Positions 1-5,635 of a stretch of DNA of 6,799 bases are shown in pieces. The position numbers and the translations under genes were made by a program. Within the stretch, counting starts at the first letter, position 1, and each line of letters begins with the position of its first letter. Under the pieces are notes generated by a model that saw only the letters and a program-made list of their open reading frames with translations, searched no databases and was not told where the DNA came from. The DNA is taken from assembly GCA_046732015.1 (NCBI GenBank), contig JBKPMF010000063.1:1-6799 (forward strand), read 5' to 3'. The DNA is from JAOUEA01 sp046732015. GTDB lineage: Bacteria; Actinomycetota; UBA4738; HRBIN12.

Positions 1-135
1 ACCTCGACCTGATGCGTTGAGCCCTCGGCAGACGACTTTCACACCCCAATGTCACACGCCAATCATTCAGCCGCCCTGGGGGCTTCGGTACACTCCGAAC
101 GTTCTCGTTTCCCTGGTGAGAGGCTGGTTCTTCCT
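1..135. other. Left-edge intergenic region
   Basis: No gene can be supported here. One + frame reads Leu-Asp-Leu-Met-Arg then TGA at 18-20, and another reads Thr-Ser-Thr then TGA at 10-12. Either could be the last codons of a gene outside the window, but five or fewer codons cannot decide. An ATG at 49 is in frame with the phosphodiesterase, but it has no Shine-Dalgarno sequence and lies upstream of the likely promoter, so the stretch 49-135 is read as leader DNA. Confidence 0.4.
66..99 (+). promoter_or_regulatory. Likely promoter of the phosphodiesterase operon, with -10 inside a small palindrome
   Basis: A TACACT hexamer at 89-94 fits the actinobacterial -10 pattern TAnnnT. TTCAGC at 66-71 lies 17 nt upstream as a weak -35, matching TTGACA at 3 of 6 positions. 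The -10 hexamer is exactly the loop between TTCGG (84-88) and CCGAA (95-99), so a dimeric regulator could occlude it, although 5-bp arms can arise by chance. Transcription from here would begin near 101, about 35 nt before the ATG at 136. Confidence 0.4.
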
Positions 136-1725
136 ATGTCACGAGTGATCTTGATCGCGTGGGACGGCGCCGACTGGCGAATCCTCGACCCCCTGCTCGA
201 GCGGGGCGCGCTGCCGAACCTGCAGGCGCTCATCGACCGGGGGCAGAAGGACGTCCTGCGCTCCACCGTTCCCACGCACAGCTGGGCGGCCTGGCCGTCC
301 TTCCTCACCGGCGTCGACCCGGTGGACCACGGCGTCTACGACATCCTGGAGACGGTGCCCGGCACCCACAAGGCCTACCCGGTCACCTACAAGTCGATCA
401 AGGCGCGCACGTTCCTCGATGACCTGACCGCGGCCAAGAAGAACCAGCTGCTGCTGGACGTGCCGCTCACGTTCCCGCCGCCCGCGCTCACCGGCAACCT
501 GATCGCCGGCGGCGTGCTGCCGAAGGGCCGCGCCGTCAGCCAGCCCGCCGACCTGCAGGACACCCTGCAAAAGGCCGGACACGACTGGCCGATCAACGGC
601 ATGAGCTGGACCACGTATCACAACAAGCCGGACGCCTACCTGGACGAGGCGTTCGAGGTCACGGGCAAGCGCATCGCCGCCAGCGAGTGGCTCATGGACA
701 ACACCGAGTGGGACATGATGGCCAGCGTCTGGGTCAGCATCGACCGCACGCAGCACTGCCTGTCCAACTACATCGCGCCCGACCACCCGGACTACGTGAA
801 GAACAAGGACACGCGCATCGGCAAGAAGGTGGCCGACATCTTCCGCCAGACCGACGACGCGATCGGCGCGTTCGTGTCCCGCGCTCGTCCCGACGACATC
901 ATCCTGTTCATCAGCGACCATGGGTTCCAGTCGTGCACCCGCGCGATCAACATGGACCGCATGCTCCACGAGATGGGCTTCCTGGAGTTCAGCGCCTCCA
1001 ACGCGGTGTTCGGCCCGATGCAGTGGGGCCCCGTGCGCCAGGTGGCGCGCAAGGTCTACGACACGCTGGGCCTGCACGGGAAGGTCTCGATGCCGCAGTC
1101 GGTCAACTGGTCCAAGACCAAGGCGTTCACCACGATCCGCTCCACCGGTGAGGGCGTCTCGATCAACTTGGCCGGCCGCGAGATCGACGGCATCGTCGAC
1201 CCCGGCGACTACGAGAAGGTGCGCGGCGAGGTCATGGATCGGCTTGCTTCGTATGTCGATCCCAAGACCGGCAAGAAGCCGATCAAGGAGATCGCGAAGC
1301 GCGAAGAGGTCTTCAAGGGCAAGTTCGCCGACACGGCGCCCGACATCATGATGGTGCCCACCGAGGGCTACTCCCTGACCCACGCGAAGGCCGCGATCGA
1401 GGACGCCGACTGGGTGAGCGGCGACCACCGCATGGAAGGCACGATCGTGGCGGTAGGCCCCAACGAGAAGCCCTTCGAGCAGACCCCGGCGCTGATCGAC
1501 ATGGCGCCCACGCTGGTGGCGGCGCTCGACGCCCCCACCGCCGTGAAGCCCTCCGGTCGCGTGCTGCACGAGATCGTCGGGACCAAGGGTCTGGTCGAAC
1601 GCGAGGCCACCGAGGAGTCATCGGCCGGCGCCGGCATCACCGGCATGGGCAACGAGGCCAACGTCACCGACACCGAAGCCGACGAGATGGAAGAGCACCT
1701 GCGGGGCCTCGGCTACATCGAGTAG
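136..1725 (+). CDS. Alkaline-phosphatase-superfamily phosphodiesterase/phosphatase
   Basis: This 529-residue protein belongs to the type I phosphodiesterase/nucleotide pyrophosphatase branch of the alkaline phosphatase superfamily, which hydrolyses phosphate mono- or diesters with two bound metal ions. All core motifs are visible: Asp10 in AWDGADW, the nucleophile region PTHSWAAW ending in LTG (57-59) and HG (65-66), Asp203/His207 in SIDRTQH, Asp261-His262 in ISDHGF, and His431 in SGDHRMEG. Alignment by eye places Ser49 at the nucleophile position, where NPP-type enzymes carry Thr. The C-terminus ends in HLRGLGYIE, a tail common in this group. No signal peptide is seen, so it is probably cytosolic. 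The ATG at 136 is chosen because VILIAWDG then falls at the normal N-terminal place and GAGAGG (118-123) precedes it; the ATG at 49 would add 29 unconserved residues. The membrane-protein gene follows after 10 nt. The substrate is unknown; nucleotide, phospholipid head-group or phosphonate-type substrates are all possible. Confidence 0.87.
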   Translation: MSRVILIAWDGADWRILDPLLERGALPNLQALIDRGQKDVLRSTVPTHSWAAWPSFLTGVDPVDHGVYDILETVPGTHKAYPVTYKSIKARTFLDDLTAAKKNQLLLDVPLTFPPPALTGNLIAGGVLPKGRAVSQPADLQDTLQKAGHDWPINGMSWTTYHNKPDAYLDEAFEVTGKRIAASEWLMDNTEWDMMASVWVSIDRTQHCLSNYIAPDHPDYVKNKDTRIGKKVADIFRQTDDAIGAFVSRARPDDIILFISDHGFQSCTRAINMDRMLHEMGFLEFSASNAVFGPMQWGPVRQVARKVYDTLGLHGKVSMPQSVNWSKTKAFTTIRSTGEGVSINLAGREIDGIVDPGDYEKVRGEVMDRLASYVDPKTGKKPIKEIAKREEVFKGKFADTAPDIMMVPTEGYSLTHAKAAIEDADWVSGDHRMEGTIVAVGPNEKPFEQTPALIDMAPTLVAALDAPTAVKPSGRVLHEIVGTKGLVEREATEESSAGAGITGMGNEANVTDTEADEMEEHLRGLGYIE

Positions 1726-1735
1726 CGTCGCCCGC

Positions 1736-2422
1736 ATGAGCGCTCGCACGTGGGCCGGCATCCTGCTGGTCCTCTCACCGATCTGGTTCAACCTTTGGTT
1801 CGCGGTGTTGGCGAAGCGCTTCGAGTACCCCGACGTATTGCGTCGGCCGCCGGCCGAGATCCTGTCGCGGTTCCGCGAAGGCGGCTCGGGGCTGATCCTC
1901 ACGTGGTGGGCCTTCATGCTGTCGGGGCTACTGCTGATCCCGACCGTGGTGCTGGTCGGCAACGTCGCCGTGCCGGGTGGCGGCGCGCTGATCGCGGTCG
2001 CCATCGTGGTGGGAGTGCTGGCGGGGCTGGTGCAGATGCTGGGTCTGCTGCGGTGGGTCTACCTGGTGCCGTGGCTGGCGCGGGCGCACGCGGAGGCAGC
2101 ACCCGCCGACCAGCGCCCGATCGAGGTCACGTTCGAGGCGTTCCACCGGTTCCTCGGGGTGGGCGTGGGCGAACACCTCGGCTACCTGCTCACCGGCCTG
2201 TGGTCGGTCCTGTTCGGTGTCGCCCTGATGTCCGGCGCCGAGCTGTCCGAGTGGTTCGGCTGGGCCGGGATCGTGATCGGCCTCGGGCTGATGGTGGCGT
2301 CGCTCGAGTTCCTCAGACCCAACGAGGAGCGCGGCTGGACGCTCGCGGGCGACGCCGTGCCGTTCCTCTACATCGCGTGGTCGCTCTGGTTGCTCGCGAT
2401 GGGCGTCGCGCTCCTGGCCTGA
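1736..2422 (+). CDS. Six-span integral membrane protein, DUF4386-like
   Basis: This 228-residue protein is strongly hydrophobic, with six probable membrane segments at about 4-22, 49-77, 83-112, 139-160, 168-190 and 205-228. The stretch around FHRFLGVGVGEHLGYLLTGLW (about residues 135-155) and the overall length resemble the uncharacterised DUF4386 family of actinobacterial and firmicute membrane proteins; that match is from memory, not from a search. No catalytic motif or transport signature is visible. The polar loop after segment 3 (about 113-135) carries several charged residues. The start codon lies 10 nt after the phosphodiesterase stop, so the two genes are very likely co-transcribed, although its own ribosome-binding site is weak. 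The function is unknown; pairing with a phosphodiesterase may point to an envelope or lipid role, but that is only context. Confidence 0.8.
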   Translation: MSARTWAGILLVLSPIWFNLWFAVLAKRFEYPDVLRRPPAEILSRFREGGSGLILTWWAFMLSGLLLIPTVVLVGNVAVPGGGALIAVAIVVGVLAGLVQMLGLLRWVYLVPWLARAHAEAAPADQRPIEVTFEAFHRFLGVGVGEHLGYLLTGLWSVLFGVALMSGAELSEWFGWAGIVIGLGLMVASLEFLRPNEERGWTLAGDAVPFLYIAWSLWLLAMGVALLA

Positions 2423-2437
2423 GCCTCGGGCTGAGGC
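2423..2437. other. Short GC hairpin directly after the membrane-protein stop
   Basis: GCCTC (2423-2427) and GAGGC (2433-2437) form a 5-bp stem around a 5-nt GGGCT loop, starting at the base after the TGA stop. No T-run follows, so on its own it is a weak terminator candidate. It sits two bases before the larger hairpin at 2439-2478 and may act together with it. Confidence 0.3.
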
Positions 2438-2438
2438 A

Positions 2439-2478
2439 TGTTCCGAAGTGTGGAACCGGCATCCCACGTATCGGAACA
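2439..2478. terminator. Probable bidirectional terminator hairpin between convergent genes
   Basis: TGTTCCGA (2439-2446) pairs perfectly with TCGGAACA (2471-2478). After one A-A mismatch the stem continues for six more pairs, two of them G-U on the + strand transcript (2448-2453 with 2464-2469), leaving a 10-nt loop. The hairpin lies in the 116-nt gap between two converging transcription units, where a shared terminator is expected. No T-run is present on either side, so it would be a U-tail-less structure or a 3'-end stabiliser instead of a classical intrinsic terminator. Confidence 0.45.
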
Positions 2479-2538
2479 ACCTTCGGCCGGATCGACGACG
2501 ACACGTTGCAGACGCCCTCATCAGTCTCGGAAGCGGGG

Positions 2539-3660
2539 TCAGGCCGCGGGCTGCTGCACCCGGAAGGTGAACAGTGCGTCGCCCGCGGACATCCACGTCG
2601 GGGGGTTCGAAACCGTGGCGACCTGGACGTCGGGGAGCAGGTGCGTCTCCCCGGTCTCGACATCGAGCAGCCCGATCGACAGCACCGGCACGTCGAGCAC
2701 CTCGCCGAAGATCTCGATCGTGGCTCGCCAGGACGGGTCGTAGGAGAGGAACGCGATCGTCGAACCGTCCGGGGACCAACGAGGTGCGCCTCCGATGTCC
2801 GCCAGCTGCTGGACATGGCTGCCGTCGACGTCCGCGCTCCAGAGTCCTTGGGGAGTCTGGAAGGCGATCCGCCGTCCGTCCGGGGCGAACGACGGTTCGG
2901 ATGCTCCCTCCTGGTCGACCAGGAGCTCGGTCTGGCCCCCGTTGATCGGCACGGTCCAGATCGAGCTGGTCGGGGACACACCTGACGAGTCGGTCGGCTG
3001 CGGCCCATCGTTCACGTAGGCGATCGTCTGGCCATCGGGCGACCACGCGGCCCATTCGTCCTTGAACGGGCTCGTCGTCAGTCGCTGGACGGAGCGACTC
3101 GCCACGTTGACGACGTAGATGTCGTCCTCCCCTCCGGGCCGCTGGCCCTGGAACGCGATCGCGGTACCGTCCGGCGACCACACCGGGAAGGATCCGGCCA
3201 GGCCCTCAGGCAGGATCTGCTCGTCGCCACCCTCACCACGGACCACGATCCGATCCGTGCCCGCCGCGGTCCGGACCACGAACGCCAGCGTGGTGCCATC
3301 GGGCGCCAGCGCCGGCGCGAAGGCGCCGTCGGGAAGGGCCGGGAGCGTCGTCCTCGTCGACCCGTCAAGATCCACGATCTGCGGTGTCTGCGGGTCGACC
3401 ACCGGGCTGGTGTCCGCGGGCGGCTGGGACGGCTGGTCGCGAAGCGCCGCCACCGCGCCCACCACGATGGCCCCGGTGAGCAGCGCGGCCACGGCGATCG
3501 CTCCGACCCGGGCTCGGACCGGCGGGCGCGTCATCGGGGGTTCGGCCTGCGTCTCGAGCAGGCGAGGCTCGCGGGATCGTGCCTGGATGGCATCCCAGCC
3601 CGGAGGTCCGTCATGGAGACGGTCGAGGTCGCGTTCGAAGGACTGCTTGAGATCATTCAT
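2539..3660 (-). CDS. Membrane-tethered PD40/TolB-like propeller protein, probable anti-sigma factor
   Basis: This 373-residue protein has a short charged N-terminal segment (1-50), one membrane span at about 52-73 (VGAIAVAALLTGAIVVGAVAAL), a Pro-rich linker (77-92), then six PD40 propeller repeats. Five carry the SPDG/APDG core followed by an IAF/IAY-type strand, near residues 118-127, 161-170, 206-215, 258-267 and 295-304. The sixth (354-366) is degenerate, with MSAG where SPDG is expected. The predicted topology is N-terminus in the cytoplasm and a six-bladed propeller outside. The ATG overlaps the sigma-factor TGA as ATGA, implying translational coupling and near-equal expression. From this context I infer that it is the cognate anti-sigma factor, with the tail 1-50 holding the sigma factor and the propeller sensing an extracytoplasmic ligand. 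No zinc-binding anti-sigma motif (HxxxCxxC) is present, so the sigma-binding role is unproven. A plain TolB-like lipid- or sugar-binding membrane protein is the alternative. Confidence 0.82.
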   Translation of the reverse strand: MNDLKQSFERDLDRLHDGPPGWDAIQARSREPRLLETQAEPPMTRPPVRARVGAIAVAALLTGAIVVGAVAALRDQPSQPPADTSPVVDPQTPQIVDLDGSTRTTLPALPDGAFAPALAPDGTTLAFVVRTAAGTDRIVVRGEGGDEQILPEGLAGSFPVWSPDGTAIAFQGQRPGGEDDIYVVNVASRSVQRLTTSPFKDEWAAWSPDGQTIAYVNDGPQPTDSSGVSPTSSIWTVPINGGQTELLVDQEGASEPSFAPDGRRIAFQTPQGLWSADVDGSHVQQLADIGGAPRWSPDGSTIAFLSYDPSWRATIEIFGEVLDVPVLSIGLLDVETGETHLLPDVQVATVSNPPTWMSAGDALFTFRVQQPAA

Positions 3661-4124
3661 CGGAGGTCATCCAGGGTGCGGCTCAGGTGCCTGCGGGCAC
3701 GGGTGAGGTGGACGCGGAAGGTGGACGAGCTCATGCCCAGCATCTGGGCGGCCTCGCGCACCGGCTGGTCGGCGTAGTAGAAGAGCAGGATCGCGGCTCG
3801 TTGCCGTTCGGGAAGCTGGGTGACGGCGTCCAGGATCTCGGTGTCGACGAACTCGTCCAGGTGCACGACCTCAGGGATCGCGTCGTTCCCGGAGGGCCGG
3901 CGTTGCAGCTCCCCGCCGGCGATCCGGAAGGCGGTGGTCCACACCCACGCCTGCGGATCGCGCACCTCGTCGTCGCGGCGCAGGAGCTGTGCGAACGCCT
4001 CGGCCACCGCGTCGTCGGCCACGTCGCGGTCGCGCGTGTAAGCGAGGACCGCGGCCCACAAGCGCCGCCCCTGCTCGCGGTACAACCGCTCGACGCGATC
4101 CTCGGTCACCAGCGCATCCTGCAT
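3657..4124 (-). CDS. ECF-type RNA polymerase sigma factor (sigma-70 family)
   Basis: This 155-residue protein has the two-domain ECF layout. Sigma region 2 spans about 12-76, with the DRDVADDAVAEAFAQLLRR helix at 32-50 and W62-TTAFRIA following. Region 4 spans about 95-150, with LPERQRAAILLFYY then the helix-turn-helix REAAQMLGMSSSTFRVHLTRARRHL (123-147). It would direct RNA polymerase to a specific set of promoters. The gene overlaps the membrane propeller gene by ATGA, as in sigma/anti-sigma pairs. Start choice is uncertain. The ATG at 4124 has no visible Shine-Dalgarno sequence because a stem-loop occupies that position. An in-frame GTG at 4109 (Val6) has AGGA (4117-4120) seven nt upstream and would give a 150-residue protein beginning TEDRVERLYREQG after the initiator. 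No ECF-type GGAAC/CGTC promoter pair was seen directly upstream, so autoregulation is not evident. Confidence 0.9.
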   Translation of the reverse strand: MQDALVTEDRVERLYREQGRRLWAAVLAYTRDRDVADDAVAEAFAQLLRRDDEVRDPQAWVWTTAFRIAGGELQRRPSGNDAIPEVVHLDEFVDTEILDAVTQLPERQRAAILLFYYADQPVREAAQMLGMSSSTFRVHLTRARRHLSRTLDDLR

Positions 4125-4128
4125 GTCA

Positions 4129-4149
4129 CCGGTTCAGGAGGCGAACCGG
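4129..4149 (-). promoter_or_regulatory. Perfect 7-bp stem-loop abutting the sigma-factor start
   Basis: On the transcribed strand CCGGTTC (4149-4143) and GAACCGG (4135-4129) flank a 7-nt loop GCCTCCT. The stem ends four nt before the ATG at 4124, where a ribosome-binding site should be. The loop contains CCUCC, the anti-Shine-Dalgarno sequence, and UCCUG at the loop/stem edge is complementary to CAGGA inside codons 2-3. It may limit ribosome entry, act as a protein operator in DNA form, or attenuate read-through from the XRE-cupin gene. It has no T-run. Confidence 0.45.
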
Positions 4150-4164
4150 CCGCAGATGCTTACC

Positions 4165-4806
4165 TCAGCCGTGATCGTGGTCGCCGAGGCGCCCCACCAC
4201 GAACCAGATGGCGTGCACGGGCTCATCGCCCACGTTGAACAACCGGTGCGGCGTCGTCGAGTCGAACGCGATCGAATCGCCGGGGCTCAGGACATGCTCC
4301 TGGAACCCGATCTGCACGCCGAGCATCCCGCTGATGATGTAGCCGTACTCCCGCCCCTGGTGCCGGATCAGCGAACGGTCGGTCGTGGACGCCCCGCCCA
4401 CCTCGTAGATCGCCTCGAGGAAGTCGATGCCGTCCTCGCGATGGGCCGCGAGCTCCTCCCACCGCACGCCCGAGTCGAGATCGATCGCGGTGCGCTGCGC
4501 AGGACGCAGCACCGGCGAACCGTTCGACGCCACCTCGACGTTCCCGTCGGACGGCGCGTCCGACTCCTCGCCGCGGATCACGTCGTCGAGCGACACGCCG
4601 AGCTCGGTGACGATCAGGTACAGCGTCCCCACCGACGGCCGTGACTGCCCGCTCTCGAGCTGGGAGATCAGGCTCGCCGACAAACCGAGCCGCCGCGCGA
4701 GTTCGCGCTGGCTGATGCCCGCCTTCACCCGCTCCTCGCGGAGGCGGTCCCCGATGCGGTCGAGGGCTTGCGGTTCGCCGGCGGCGGTCGTGGTGACGTC
4801 GGCCAT
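4165..4806 (-). CDS. XRE-family transcriptional regulator with C-terminal cupin sensor
   Basis: This 213-residue protein has a Cro/cI-type helix-turn-helix at about 17-76 (ISQRELARRLGLSASLISQLE at 31-51, then SGQSRPSVGTL), a charged linker (80-100), and a single cupin barrel at about 125-205. The cupin motifs are recognisable: E153 followed six residues later by G160 in REYGYIISG, and a second motif with GD at 176-177, then PHRLFN (186-191). His149, Glu153 and His187 sit where metal ligands normally lie, so the sensor may bind a metal and a small carboxylate or amine ligand. The tail DHDHG adds possible metal ligands. Proteins of this design (the PuuR/SutR type) usually regulate nearby catabolic genes. 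The ATG follows the SDR stop codon with no gap, so it is translationally coupled to that gene. It is a good candidate to bind the inverted repeat at 5525-5610 and control both divergent operons. The family is clear; the ligand and targets are inferred. Confidence 0.9.
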   Translation of the reverse strand: MADVTTTAAGEPQALDRIGDRLREERVKAGISQRELARRLGLSASLISQLESGQSRPSVGTLYLIVTELGVSLDDVIRGEESDAPSDGNVEVASNGSPVLRPAQRTAIDLDSGVRWEELAAHREDGIDFLEAIYEVGGASTTDRSLIRHQGREYGYIISGMLGVQIGFQEHVLSPGDSIAFDSTTPHRLFNVGDEPVHAIWFVVGRLGDHDHG

Positions 4807-5499
4807 CTACATCAACATCCAGCCACCGTCGACGTACAGCTCCTCGCCGTTCATCGCCTGATTCTCGAGCAGGAACTCCGTGGCGTCGACGACCTGCGTC
4901 ATCGAGGCGAGGCGACCCGTCGGGGTCCTGGCCACGACCGCATCGAGCGGCTTGCCCTCCCAGAACGGGCTGTCGCCCACGATGCCGGGGTGGATCGCGT
5001 TGATGCGGATCGGCGCCAGCTGGATCGCCAGCGTGCGGACCAGCGCGCTGATCCCGCCGTTCACCGTGGTGACCGTGGTCGACCCGGGATACGGACGGTC
5101 CTTCGCCCGGCCGCCGAACAGGACGATCGACGAATCGTCGGAGAGCCGGTCGAGCAGCGTGTGCACGGTCTCGGTGTAGCCCACGAGCTTCATCGTCACG
5201 AGCTCGATCGCGCCGGCGATGTCGTACTCGTGGATCGGGTTGTTGTCGCGGGAGATCGCCGCGAGCACCAGCCGGGACACCGGCCCGACGTCGGCGAGCG
5301 CGCCCGCGATCGTCTCGGGGTGGCTCAGATGGAACCCGAGCCCGGTGACGCCTTCGCCGATCTCGGCGGCCACGGTCTCGGCGCGTTCAGCATCGCGACC
5401 GGTGATGATCACCTCCGAGCCACGCTCCCGGTAGCGGGCCGCGAGCTCGCGTCCCAAGCCGCCGGTCCCGCCGACGATCAGCACCACCCCGTCCGGCAT
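4807..5499 (-). CDS. Atypical short-chain dehydrogenase/reductase (SDR) lacking the usual catalytic triad
   Basis: This 230-residue protein has classical SDR length and fold marks: the dinucleotide-binding GGTGGLG at 10-16, TGRD at 33-36 (a position favouring NADP(H)), NAIHPGIVGDSPFW at 167-180, and the C-terminal LYVDGGWML. The active-site region is unusual. Counting back from VRTLA (154-158), the YxxxK positions are Val143 and Asn147 in VTTVNGG, and the preceding strand reads SIVLFGG (124-130), with Gly where the catalytic Ser normally sits. The protein may still bind NAD(P) while using different chemistry, or act as a binding or regulatory partner. The ATG is preceded by GAGGGGAG with good spacing. 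It is the first gene of the leftward unit and its TAG abuts the XRE-cupin ATG. I am sure of the superfamily; the substrate and activity are unknown. Confidence 0.85.
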   Translation of the reverse strand: MPDGVVLIVGGTGGLGRELAARYRERGSEVIITGRDAERAETVAAEIGEGVTGLGFHLSHPETIAGALADVGPVSRLVLAAISRDNNPIHEYDIAGAIELVTMKLVGYTETVHTLLDRLSDDSSIVLFGGRAKDRPYPGSTTVTTVNGGISALVRTLAIQLAPIRINAIHPGIVGDSPFWEGKPLDAVVARTPTGRLASMTQVVDATEFLLENQAMNGEELYVDGGWMLM

Positions 5500-5529
5500 C
5501 CCTGCTCCCCTCGATCGCGTCCAACAGCG

Positions 5530-5558
5530 ACACTACAGGAGCGCCGTCGGTCTGTGCA
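5530..5558 (-). promoter_or_regulatory. Likely promoter of the SDR-XRE-sigma-propeller operon
   Basis: Reading leftward, TGCACA (5558-5553) is a 4-of-6 match to the -35 consensus, and 17 nt later TAGTGT (5535-5530) fits TAnnnT. Transcription would begin near 5523, giving a leader of about 24 nt that contains the GAGGGGAG ribosome-binding site of the SDR. The -10 lies within the left arm of the 13-bp inverted repeat. Confidence 0.5.
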
Positions 5559-5576
5559 GCCCTGCTGTCCACTGCC

Positions 5577-5605
5577 TAGCCAAGACACGCGCAGGTGTGT
5601 AGTGT
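5577..5605 (+). promoter_or_regulatory. Likely promoter of the dehydrogenase-cupin operon
   Basis: TAGCCA (5577-5582) matches the -35 consensus at 4 of 6 positions, and 17 nt later TAGTGT (5600-5605) forms the -10, inside the right arm of the inverted repeat. Spacer length and the -10 are identical to the opposing promoter. Transcription would begin near 5612, which favours the GTG at 5636 as start codon. If initiation were at 5615 the transcript would be essentially leaderless. Confidence 0.5.
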
Positions 5606-5616
5606 CGCTGAACGGT

Positions 5617-5623
5617 GGAGGGG
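5617..5623 (+). promoter_or_regulatory. Ribosome-binding site that favours the GTG start at 5636
   Basis: GGAGGGG ends 12 nt before the GTG at 5636, a rather long but usable spacing. It overlaps the alternative GTG at 5615 and cannot serve that start. The distance from the -10 to 5636 equals that on the SDR side (31 nt), which adds support for this choice. Confidence 0.45.
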
Positions 5624-5635
5624 ACCAGTTCGACC

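Larger units (their letters stand above)
5525..5610. repeat. 13-bp perfect inverted repeat spanning the divergent promoters
   Basis: CAGCGACACTACA (5525-5537) and its exact reverse complement TGTAGTGTCGCTG (5598-5610) are separated by 60 bp in the gap between the divergent SDR and dehydrogenase genes. Each arm carries TAGTGT pointing outward, so each unit meets the same -10-like hexamer and initiation region. The 73-bp centre-to-centre distance is about seven helical turns, which places the two arms on roughly the same DNA face and would allow looping by a dimer. The arms may be duplicated operators overlapping the -10 elements. Confidence 0.7.

Noticed and set aside
49..135. N-terminal extension of the phosphodiesterase from the ATG at 49
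   Set aside because: The extra 29 residues are Ser/Arg-rich with no signal peptide or domain, there is no ribosome-binding site before 49, and the likely promoter lies downstream of that ATG.
139..1569. Long open frame (476 codons) on the - strand opposite the phosphodiesterase
   Set aside because: Its product is rich in Arg, Val, Gly, Asp and His with no family motif, as expected for the antisense of a GC-rich gene. The + strand carries a complete set of enzyme motifs.
1750..2985. Long open frame (411 codons) on the + strand
   Set aside because: It is a frame-shifted shadow of the membrane-protein gene running through the hairpins into the antisense of the propeller gene, with no recognisable domain.
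1928..3181. Long open frame (417 codons) on the - strand crossing the convergent gap
   Set aside because: It spans two real genes and the terminator region, has Arg/Gly/Pro-rich composition, and lies out of frame with the propeller gene.
2900..3400. Repeated short motifs in the propeller gene as a DNA repeat array
   Set aside because: The recurrence comes from the PD40 protein repeats (SPDG plus strand). Spacing and sequence are not conserved at the nucleotide level as in a direct-repeat array or CRISPR.
4136..4141. AGGAGG on the + strand as a ribosome-binding site for a small rightward gene
   Set aside because: The + frames that follow are antisense to the XRE-cupin gene and encode no recognisable protein. 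The purine run is the complement of the hairpin loop.
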